Assembly (NCBI GenBank): GCA_036274645.1
Contig: DASUFH010000160.1
Location: 1-8,645, forward strand
Direction: 5' to 3'
Length of the DNA stretch: 8,645 nucleotides
DNA from: DASUFH01 sp036274645
Lineage (GTDB): Bacteria > Acidobacteriota > Terriglobia > 20CM-2-55-15
Part shown: positions 1-6,693 of the stretch, in pieces
How the letters are laid out: each line of letters starts with the position of its first letter
Numbering within the stretch: position 1 is the first letter of the stretch
Made by a program: the position numbers and the translations under genes
Notes under the pieces: generated by a model
Database searches by the model: none
What the model was told of the DNA's origin: nothing
The model's input: the letters and a program-made list of their open reading frames with translations, nothing else

Positions 1-1
1 G

Positions 2-283
2 ACCCATCTGAACCAGTTCATCGATACGTTGCGGGACACCGTCACCGCCGTGACTTCAGTCAACCTGGCGCTCATCACGTTGCAGGAAAATGAAGTCACG
101 AAACGCCTCGCGGCCTACGCCGCGCTGGTCGCCATACCGACACTGGTGGCCGGTGTCTATGGAATGAATTTCCAGCACATGCCGGAACTCAGCTGGCGCT
201 ATGGCTATCCGCTGGCGCTGTCGGTGATGGTCCTGATCGACGGATATCTCTTCTACAGGTTCCGCAAAGCGGGCTGGCTCTGA
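2..283 (+). CDS. corA: CorA-family magnesium transporter, C-terminal part (5' end outside window)
   Basis: The reading frame is open from the window edge to a TGA at 281-283 and gives the last 93 residues of a CorA-type inner-membrane divalent cation channel (Mg2+, possibly Co2+/Ni2+). The diagnostic signature is YGMNF, the GMN selectivity motif at the outer end of TM1, followed by the periplasmic loop segment QHMPELSWRYGYP. TM1 is roughly AYAALVAIPTLVAGV and TM2 roughly PLALSVMVLIDGYLFY. The protein ends in the basic tail RFRKAGWL, usual for the family, so the 3' end is intact. The residues before TM1 fit the end of the long stalk helix. The large cytoplasmic N-terminal domain is off-window. 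The gene converges on the dehydrogenase gene at 423-1295 and is separated from it by an inverted repeat that could terminate both. Family identity is secure; ion preference cannot be judged. Confidence 0.94.
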   Translation, partial: THLNQFIDTLRDTVTAVTSVNLALITLQENEVTKRLAAYAALVAIPTLVAGVYGMNFQHMPELSWRYGYPLALSVMVLIDGYLFYRFRKAGWL

Positions 284-286
284 CTC

Positions 287-405
287 CCCCGGTTTTCCAT
301 TGTCCATTGTCTGTTGTCGATTGTGACTTGCACACTCATTTTCGTCACAGCGAACACCAGGAAAGTGACAATCGAAAACAGCCAACGGACAATGGAAAAC
401 CGGGG
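287..405. repeat. Long imperfect inverted repeat built from degenerate heptamers
   Basis: The arms at 287-329 and 363-405 are complementary at 39 of 43 positions, including an uninterrupted outer 19 bp starting CCCCGGTTTTCC. They enclose a 33-base spacer (330-362). The left arm reads as successive 7-base units from 296: TCCATTG, TCCATTG, TCTGTTG, TCGATTG, TGACTTG. The right arm read on the minus strand gives TCCATTG, TCCGTTG, GCTGTTT, TCGATTG, TCACTTT. The element fills most of the gap between converging corA and the dehydrogenase gene. A transcript from either side would fold into a long hairpin, so a bidirectional terminator role is possible, although there is no clean T-tract. A small mobile or repetitive element is the alternative. 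Confidence 0.85.
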
Positions 406-422
406 AAGCTGAAAAGAAGCCC

Positions 423-1295
423 CTACTCGCGCTCCAGCCGGGCAATCAGACTCGAGGTATCCCAGCGGCGTCCACCCATCGCCTGAACGTCCGCATAGAA
501 CTGATCGACCAGCGCGGCCACGGGAAGCTTCGCGTTGTTCTTGCGCGCCTCTTCCAGGGCGATGGCCAGGTCCTTCCGCATCCAGTCCACCGCGAAGCCG
601 AAATCGAATTTGTTCACCATCATCGTTTTGTAGCGGTTCTCCATCTGCCAGGATTGAGCGGCGCCTTTGGAAATGACGCCGATGACTTTCTCGACGTCGA
701 GGCCCGCTTTCTTCGCGAAGTGAATTCCCTCGGAGATGCCCTGGACCACGCCGGCAATACAGATCTGGTTGACCATTTTCGTCAGCTGGCCGGAGCCTGC
801 CGGCCCCATCAGACCGACCATCCGGGCATAACAATCGATGACGGGCTTTGCCTTGTCGAAGACGTCCTGATCGCCACCCACCATAACCGTCAACTGGCCA
901 TTCTCCGCCCCGGCCTGCCCTCCGGACACCGGAGCGTCCAGGCTTCCGACGCCCTTTGCCTTCGCAGCGTCGTACAGTTCGCGGGCGACGACCGCCGAAG
1001 CGGTCGTATTGTCGACATAAATCGCCCCGCGCTTCACGCCGGCAAAGGCGCCGTCCGGCCCGAGGGTCACGGCGCGCAGGTCGTTGTCGTTGCCGACACA
1101 GGTGAAGACGAAATCCGCGCCTTCAGCCGCGGCTCTGGGCGTGGGCGCCGAGCGGCCCCCGTATTCGCGTACCCACTTTTCGGTTTTGTCCGACGTGCGA
1201 TTGAACACGGTCACCTGATGATTTCCGCGTTGGGCCAAATGCCGCGCCATGGGATACCCCATCACGCCCAAACCGATGAATGCGACGTTCGCCAT
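423..1295 (-). CDS. NAD(P)-dependent beta-hydroxyacid dehydrogenase (3-hydroxyisobutyrate dehydrogenase family)
   Basis: This 290-residue protein has the usual length of the HIBADH/GarR/GLYR1 family, soluble enzymes that interconvert beta-hydroxyacids and semialdehydes. An N-terminal Rossmann fold carries IGLGVMG (residues 7-13). The second strand ends in FNRT (31-34); N-R instead of an acidic residue favours NADPH over NADH. The substrate-binding signature DAPVSGG is at 120-126, and the catalytic lysine motif KMVNQ at 173-177 (Lys173, with Asn176). The all-helical C-terminal domain includes the family-typical FAVDWMRKDLAIALEEA. The ATG at 1293-1295 is preceded by AAGGGAAGGAA on the minus strand with 6 bases of spacing, a good ribosome binding site. 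It lies 66 bases downstream of the pirin gene on the same strand and could be cotranscribed. The exact substrate (3-hydroxyisobutyrate, tartronate semialdehyde, succinic semialdehyde or glyoxylate) cannot be read from sequence. Confidence 0.93.
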   Translation of the reverse strand: MANVAFIGLGVMGYPMARHLAQRGNHQVTVFNRTSDKTEKWVREYGGRSAPTPRAAAEGADFVFTCVGNDNDLRAVTLGPDGAFAGVKRGAIYVDNTTASAVVARELYDAAKAKGVGSLDAPVSGGQAGAENGQLTVMVGGDQDVFDKAKPVIDCYARMVGLMGPAGSGQLTKMVNQICIAGVVQGISEGIHFAKKAGLDVEKVIGVISKGAAQSWQMENRYKTMMVNKFDFGFAVDWMRKDLAIALEEARKNNAKLPVAALVDQFYADVQAMGGRRWDTSSLIARLERE

Positions 1296-1361
1296 CTATC
1301 GTTCCTTCCCTTCGTTTGATCAAATTCAAGACAGCCCGAAATTCTAGTCGACTCGCCGGCC

Positions 1362-2267
1362 TTATTCCGGCCGTTGCGCGGATACCAGACTGGCGAGTTC
1401 GGGCGCCTCCAGTCTCAACCCACGATAAGCTTTTACTTCACCGAAACGGCGATACGCGATCCAGTCTTCGCGGGCCGCAGCAATTTCCTCAGGCGAACTG
1501 CCGACGAAGTTCCACCACATGAGCAACGGCCCGGGCAGAGGGACGCCCCCGAGCAGGAGCGCGCGGGAACCGGCGGCCCCGGACAGGTCCAGTTCATCGC
1601 GACCGGCGCCCAGGTAGTGGAGCGAGGCGGAATCGAGCGGACGATTCGCCAGTTGCATATCGCCGCGCAGGACGTAGAGGGCGTGCTCGAATTCGCGCGA
1701 TACGGGCAACGTCAGCTGTCCTCGAGTATGGAAAGCGATCTCTGCCCCGACCAGGGCGCTGAATATCCGCGCCGGCGATGTTTCGCCCATCAACTCGCCA
1801 GTGATAACCGTGACTGTGCCGGCGGCAAAGTCGCGCGCCGGCAGGACGGCATGATGGTCGAAGAGGGGCGCCATGGCGCGCCGCTCGACGGGAAGCGCTA
1901 CCCAGAGCTGTACGCCGTCCAGCTTTCCGGAATGAATCGAGGGAGTCTGTTCCGAGTGCGCAATGCCTCGGCCCGCCGTCATCAGATTGAGTTGACCGGC
2001 GCGCATCAGGGCTTCACACCCGAGGCTGTCGTGATGGATGACTTCACCATCGAGCAGCCAGGAGACAGTCTGCAGTCCGATATGGGGATGGGGCGCCACA
2101 TCGATGGGTGTGCCCGAACTGAAGCGGAGCGGACCGAAGCGATCGAAGAAGCACCAGGGACCGACGGCGCGCCGCTGCCGTCTGGGCAGCGCTCGCATGA
2201 TTCTGAGTCCGCCCAGATCGGTTGGCCGGACCGGAATGCTCTGGATGTCCGACACCGGATCGTTCAT
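1362..2267 (-). CDS. Pirin family protein (bicupin)
   Basis: This 301-residue protein has the normal length for a bacterial pirin. The N-terminal cupin has the pirin signature APHPHIGLQTVSWLLDGEV with metal-ligand histidines H60 and H62. The second half-motif, AGRGIAHSE, supplies H104 and E106. Together they match the His-His-His-Glu iron site known in human pirin and E. coli YhhW, both of which have quercetin 2,3-dioxygenase activity. The C-terminal pirin domain ends with the typical LLLGGVPLPGPLLMWWNFV and the DWIAYRRFGEV segment. The biological substrate is unknown; pirins also act as redox-sensing partners of other proteins. The ATG at 2265-2267 has only a weak upstream Shine-Dalgarno sequence. 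The gene follows lon on the same strand after 88 bases that contain a palindrome (2316-2348), so readthrough from lon is possible but unproven. Confidence 0.95.
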   Translation of the reverse strand: MNDPVSDIQSIPVRPTDLGGLRIMRALPRRQRRAVGPWCFFDRFGPLRFSSGTPIDVAPHPHIGLQTVSWLLDGEVIHHDSLGCEALMRAGQLNLMTAGRGIAHSEQTPSIHSGKLDGVQLWVALPVERRAMAPLFDHHAVLPARDFAAGTVTVITGELMGETSPARIFSALVGAEIAFHTRGQLTLPVSREFEHALYVLRGDMQLANRPLDSASLHYLGAGRDELDLSGAAGSRALLLGGVPLPGPLLMWWNFVGSSPEEIAAAREDWIAYRRFGEVKAYRGLRLEAPELASLVSAQRPE

Positions 2268-2315
2268 TCAAGGCATCATAACGCAGCCGGACTCTGTCCT
2301 CATGCTCCCGTCTGC

Positions 2316-2348
2316 CTTGTAGGGGCGGTCTATGACCGCCCCTACAAG
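2316..2348. repeat. REP-like palindrome, GTAGGGGCGGTC family, copy 1
   Basis: This is a perfect 15-bp stem (2316-2330 paired with 2334-2348) with a 3-base TAT loop; the arm core is GTAGGGGCGGTC. It starts 7 bases past the lon stop codon in the lon direction. No T-tract follows on either strand, so it is not a canonical intrinsic terminator, though it could stall polymerase or protect the lon mRNA 3' end. The same sequence recurs, inverted, at 5337-5360 with 24 identical bases, which marks it as a dispersed repeat and not a local terminator. Confidence 0.9.
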
Positions 2349-2355
2349 CGGCGCC

Positions 2356-4628
<2,273 letters not shown>

Positions 4629-4635
<7 letters not shown>

Positions 4636-4658
4636 GAGGCCAACCATATGCATATATT
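4629..4658 (+). promoter_or_regulatory. Possible sigma70-type promoter for the MarR regulator gene
   Basis: TTGTCA (4629-4634) and TATATT (4653-4658) are separated by 18 bases. Initiation would fall near 4665, inside the palindrome at 4654-4674, leaving a leader of about 36 bases before the ATG at 4701. The match is moderate. Its main support is the divergent arrangement and the overlap with the putative operator. Confidence 0.35.
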
Positions 4659-4670
4659 TGACGCTGTCAA
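4643..4670 (-). promoter_or_regulatory. Predicted sigma70-type promoter for lon
   Basis: On the minus strand, a perfect -35 hexamer TTGACA (4670-4665) is followed after 16 bases by TATGGT (4648-4643) as a -10 box. The expected start site falls about 7 bases further on, at the ATG at 4635 or within a base or two of it. This would make the lon transcript leaderless or nearly so. The -35 box lies entirely inside the 21-bp palindrome at 4654-4674, so occupancy of that site should block it. Confidence 0.55.
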
Positions 4671-4674
4671 CTAT
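4654..4674. promoter_or_regulatory. Putative MarR-type operator between lon and marR
   Basis: The 9-base half-sites ATATTTGAC (4654-4662) and GTCAACTAT (4666-4674) are complementary at 8 of 9 positions around a 3-base spacer, GCT. The inner TTGAC/GTCAA is perfect. Size and symmetry suit a MarR dimer, and the site has the TTTGA-N5-TCAAC layout, close to the GTTGA-N5-TCAAC pattern reported for MexR. It covers the lon -35 and the presumed marR -10/start region, so one bound dimer could repress both genes. That it binds this particular MarR protein is inferred from position. A second short palindrome, ATATGCATAT (4646-4655), abuts it. Confidence 0.6.
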
Positions 4675-4700
4675 TGATCCCATCAAACGACGTTGAGGTA

Positions 4701-5123
4701 ATGGACTCTATGGGTTCTGAAGCGGGCGAGGCCTGGAAACTGCTCCTGAAGTTCTTCTTCTCGCAACGCGCCGGCATACCGGCGCTGGCGGCGGAGTTCG
4801 AGTTGTCGCCGGCACAGTGTCACGTGCTGCGCCTGATCGAACCGGGACACCCGGTTCCCATGGGACAGCTCGCCACGACACTGTCGTGCGACGCATCGAA
4901 CGTGACGGGGCTGGTGGATCGGTTGGAAGCCCGGGGACTGATCCGCCGGCATCCGTCAACGGAAGACCGTCGCATCAAGGTGCTGGAGCTCACGCCGCCC
5001 GGCGTGCGGCTGCGCACGGTTGTGCTGGAACGGCTGTCTGAACCGCCGGAGCCGATGAAGCGGCTATCGCCGGCGGAACAGCGCGCGCTGGTGAGGATTT
5101 TGCGGCGACTGCTGGAGGAGTAA
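4701..5123 (+). CDS. MarR-family winged-helix transcriptional regulator
   Basis: This 140-residue cytoplasmic DNA-binding protein is typical MarR size. An N-terminal dimerisation helix (about 8-30) leads to the winged helix-turn-helix (about 35-105). PMGQLATTL precedes the recognition helix DASNVTGLVDRLEARGL (about 64-80), and the wing carries the family-typical STEDRRIKVLELTPPG (86-101). A C-terminal helix (123-139) completes the dimer interface. The ATG at 4701 has GAGG only 2 bases upstream. The in-frame ATG at 4710 is 11 bases from that GAGG and is an equally fair start; a TTG at 4674 would place the N terminus inside the operator and is unlikely. It is divergent from lon, with a palindrome between them, so autoregulation plus control of lon is the simplest model. 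The ligand is unknown. Two cysteines (40, 63) are present, but not in the N-terminal position of the OhrR redox cysteine. Confidence 0.92.
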   Translation: MDSMGSEAGEAWKLLLKFFFSQRAGIPALAAEFELSPAQCHVLRLIEPGHPVPMGQLATTLSCDASNVTGLVDRLEARGLIRRHPSTEDRRIKVLELTPPGVRLRTVVLERLSEPPEPMKRLSPAEQRALVRILRRLLEE

Positions 5124-5149
5124 GGACGACGCCCTCCTTGTTATCCTTC

Positions 5150-5214
5150 CACTGTTCGCCACTTCCCTACTTATTCATTAACTGTTGGCTGTTCACTATT
5201 AACTGTTTCACTTG
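5150..5214 (+). repeat. Degenerate heptamer array, plus-oriented arm
   Basis: From 5174 the sequence falls into 7-base units TTCATTA, ACTGTTG, GCTGTTC, ACTATTA, ACTGTTT. Looser units with one-base slips extend back to CACTGTT at 5150 and forward to TCACTTG at 5208-5214. The common form NCNRTTN is the one found in the arm at 296-330, and GTTGGCTGTT (5184-5193) is an exact match, in opposite orientation, to AACAGCCAAC at 377-386. The array lies 26 bases past the marR stop codon. Confidence 0.65.
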
Positions 5215-5219
5215 GTGGC

Positions 5220-5239
5220 ATTGCGCATTCCGGCGCAAT
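5220..5239. repeat. Short hairpin ATTGCGC / GCGCAAT
   Basis: A perfect 7-bp stem (5220-5226 with 5233-5239) encloses a 6-base loop. TGGT (5213-5216) and ACCA (5243-5246) could extend it after an internal loop. It sits in the spacer between the two opposed heptamer arrays. A further ATTGCGC copy occurs at 5262-5268. No T-tract follows on either strand. Confidence 0.5.
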
Positions 5240-5249
5240 TGGACCAGTA

Positions 5250-5288
5250 AGCCAGTGGTTCATTGCGCCGTTTAGCCAGGTTCATTAC
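5250..5288. repeat. Two direct copies of AGCCAG(TG)GTTCATT, about 24-base period
   Basis: AGCCAGTGGTTCATTGC begins at 5250 and AGCCAGGTTCATTAC at 5274, differing by a 2-base deletion and one substitution. They form the spacer side of the inverted heptamer array that starts at 5283. This could be a small local duplication. Functional meaning is unknown. Confidence 0.45.
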
Positions 5289-5324
5289 ACAGCGGACAAC
5301 AGCCAGCGCACAACGGACAACGAG
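5283..5324 (-). repeat. Degenerate heptamer array, minus-oriented arm
   Basis: Read on the minus strand from 5324, the sequence is six consecutive 7-base units: CTCGTTG, TCCGTTG, TGCGCTG, GCTGTTG, TCCGCTG, TGTAATG. The plus strand shows CAACGGACAA here (5311-5320) and also in the right arm at 385-392 (AACGGACAA at 384-392), and AACAGCC occurs in both. Orientation is opposite to the array at 5150-5214, so the pair repeats the layout seen at 287-405 with a wider spacer. Confidence 0.7.
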
Positions 5325-5336
5325 GGGCCAGGGGGT

Positions 5337-5360
5337 GGGCGGTCATAGACCGCCCCTACA
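5337..5360. repeat. REP-like palindrome, GTAGGGGCGGTC family, copy 2
   Basis: The 24 bases are identical to part of the reverse complement of the palindrome at 2316-2348. They comprise GGGCGGTC (5337-5344), loop ATA, then GACCGCCC and the outer CTACA. The left outer arm has decayed (GGGGGT instead of CTTGTA), leaving an 8-bp stem. It lies directly beside the heptamer array and 71 bases from the TPR gene stop codon. Confidence 0.85.
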
Positions 5361-5430
5361 TGGTCTGTTGTGAAAAGATGATCAAGGCGGGAATACGCTG
5401 ACTTGCAAACGGACTTCCCCGCGCTTTCCG

Positions 5431-6576
5431 CTACCGCTTCGGACCGGCGTTGATTTCGTCGATCAACAGCCTGGCCGTGAGCGCGTCTTCCCCTTCGGGC
5501 ATCAGACTGAGGAACCGTTCCAACGGTGTTTTTGCGTCCTTCAGGTCCGGGTGCGTCGACAGAAGCGTAATCCCCAACTGGAACAAAGCGCCCGGATGGT
5601 TTTCATTGAGCTGGAGCGCCCGTGAGAACGCCGCCTCCGCCTTGACCGCCTCACCGCCGTCGGTCAGCGCCAGGCCCAGGTTGTAATAGGCTTCGGAACC
5701 GCTGGCCTTGTCGAGCGAGGCGGTGATCTCGGTGTAGCGCAAAGCCTCGTCAAAGTCGCCGATGAACAAAAGTGAAAGCGCCAGCAGACCCGGATAGTCG
5801 GCCACGAGGGGCTTTAGTTCCATCGCCTTTCGAAAAGCCGATGCGGCATTCGTGAAATCGCTCAACTGCAGGTAGCTTTCACCGAGCCGTCTCCAGAGCA
5901 GCGCTTCACCGGGAACTTTACCGGTCAGTTCCTTGAGCAGCACAGACGCGGCCTTGAAGTCTCCTCGCGTGGCGGCTTCCCTTGCCCGGGCGTACAGTTC
6001 ACGGACTTCAGCCGACGCGTCGGGAATCGGGTCGGCGTCTTCGGACTTCGCCGCGAGGATGTCACGCAGCGACTGCAGGCTCTGGGCGATGTTGGGGTCG
6101 CCATTGAAATCCCTCAACTCGAAATCGCAGGAGGCTTCACGGCCATTCTTCAGAATCGCCTCGGTCAACAGTCCAAGGCGCCCCATGTACTCGACTCCCA
6201 GCAGGTATTCGCCGCCCTGGAGCCCGGTGTAGGTGTACTTTCCATTCTTGTCCGTAGTGACTTTGTACGTCCGGTTCGTCTCCTTCGATTCGATTCGAAC
6301 CACAACTCCAGCCGCCGGCGCCCCGGCTTCGTTCTTGACGCTTCCGCGGAGGATGGCAAACGGCGCCGAAATACCGTGCAGTTCCTCCTCGTCGATGGCG
6401 CCCAGATCGATAAAGCGCGGTCTGACGCCTGTCACGGGCCGGCCAAGGCCGCGCCGGAACTGCGAAAAGCGATTAAGCGGCGTCTGCGAAAGTCCGGTGG
6501 GGACCAGCAGAAGGACGACGCTGAGCATGGCCAGGGCAAACGCCACGGACGTTCGGTGAGCGCGAAGAAACTTCAT
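5431..6576 (-). CDS. Exported protein with carboxypeptidase-regulatory-like domain and TPR repeats
   Basis: This 381-residue protein begins with a clear Sec signal peptide: MKFLRAHR, a hydrophobic stretch about 11-28 (VAFALAMLSVVLLLV), and likely cleavage near GLSQ (28-31). Residues about 74-140 form a beta-sandwich of the carboxypeptidase regulatory-like/CnaB-like type (ILRGSVKNEAGAPAAGVVVRI, then TDKNGKYTYTGLQGGEYLL). From about 193 to 361 there are roughly five tetratricopeptide units, the clearest being 224-257 and 294-327 (YYNLGLAL, AEAAFSRALQLN). Such proteins are expected in the periplasm or on the outer surface, as binding scaffolds without catalysis. No enzymatic residues are visible and the partner is unknown. 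The ATG at 6576 is chosen over an in-frame GTG at 6606 because of its strong ribosome binding site and the immediate signal peptide. It lies 117 bases downstream of the phospholipase D gene on the same strand. Confidence 0.85.
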   Translation of the reverse strand: MKFLRAHRTSVAFALAMLSVVLLLVPTGLSQTPLNRFSQFRRGLGRPVTGVRPRFIDLGAIDEEELHGISAPFAILRGSVKNEAGAPAAGVVVRIESKETNRTYKVTTDKNGKYTYTGLQGGEYLLGVEYMGRLGLLTEAILKNGREASCDFELRDFNGDPNIAQSLQSLRDILAAKSEDADPIPDASAEVRELYARAREAATRGDFKAASVLLKELTGKVPGEALLWRRLGESYLQLSDFTNAASAFRKAMELKPLVADYPGLLALSLLFIGDFDEALRYTEITASLDKASGSEAYYNLGLALTDGGEAVKAEAAFSRALQLNENHPGALFQLGITLLSTHPDLKDAKTPLERFLSLMPEGEDALTARLLIDEINAGPKR

Positions 6577-6584
6577 ACGCTGGG

Positions 6585-6592
6585 CTCCTCTC
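6585..6592 (-). promoter_or_regulatory. Ribosome binding site fixing the TPR-protein start
   Basis: GAGAGGAG on the minus strand lies 8 bases before the ATG at 6576. It is the strongest Shine-Dalgarno in the window and argues against the upstream GTG start at 6606. Confidence 0.8.
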
Positions 6593-6693
6593 GTTATCGT
6601 TTCCACCCTTCCGGGGGAGGAATCGTTCCCTCTTGGACACCGTGGTTCGGGGATTGTTCCGCCGAAATGCTAAAAACGTTCGCCACGGTGGAG

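Larger units (their letters stand above)
5124..5430. other. Gene-free interval between converging marR and TPR genes, filled with repeats
   Basis: I see no credible reading frame in these 307 bases. The interval contains a heptamer array (about 5150-5214), a hairpin with direct repeats (5220-5288), an inverted heptamer array (5283-5324) and a GTAGGGGCGGTC-family palindrome (5337-5360). The last 70 bases before the TPR gene stop codon show nothing recognisable. Base composition of the first array is clearly more A+T-rich than the flanking genes. Confidence 0.8.

Noticed and set aside
654..1319. Plus-strand open frame opposite the dehydrogenase gene
   Set aside because: It is a shadow of the Rossmann-domain coding sequence, with no family motifs.
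1315..1324. TTTGATCAAA palindrome upstream of the dehydrogenase gene
   Set aside because: It is only 10 bp, has no convincing -35/-10 pair around it and no regulator gene beside it; too little to call an operator.
1355..1371. GCCGG / CCGGC hairpin over the pirin stop codon
   Set aside because: A 5-bp stem with a 7-base loop and no T-tract is expected by chance in G+C-rich DNA.
4636..4686. N-terminal extension of lon to the TTG at 4686
   Set aside because: The extra residues would be encoded by the promoter and operator, have no Shine-Dalgarno and lie outside Lon homology.
5114..5139. Possible intrinsic terminator just after marR
   Set aside because: The stems (AAGGA/TCCTT or GGAGG/CCTCC) are 5 bp, mutually exclusive and not followed by a T-tract.
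5150..5324. Heptamer arrays considered as a CRISPR array
   Set aside because: Units are 7 bases, contiguous and degenerate, without the 24-40 base repeat and unique spacer pattern, and no cas genes are present.
6577..6693. Terminator or promoter between the phospholipase D and TPR genes
   Set aside because: Apart from the ribosome binding site I found only short CCACGGTG-like words and no stem with T-tract or clear promoter hexamers.
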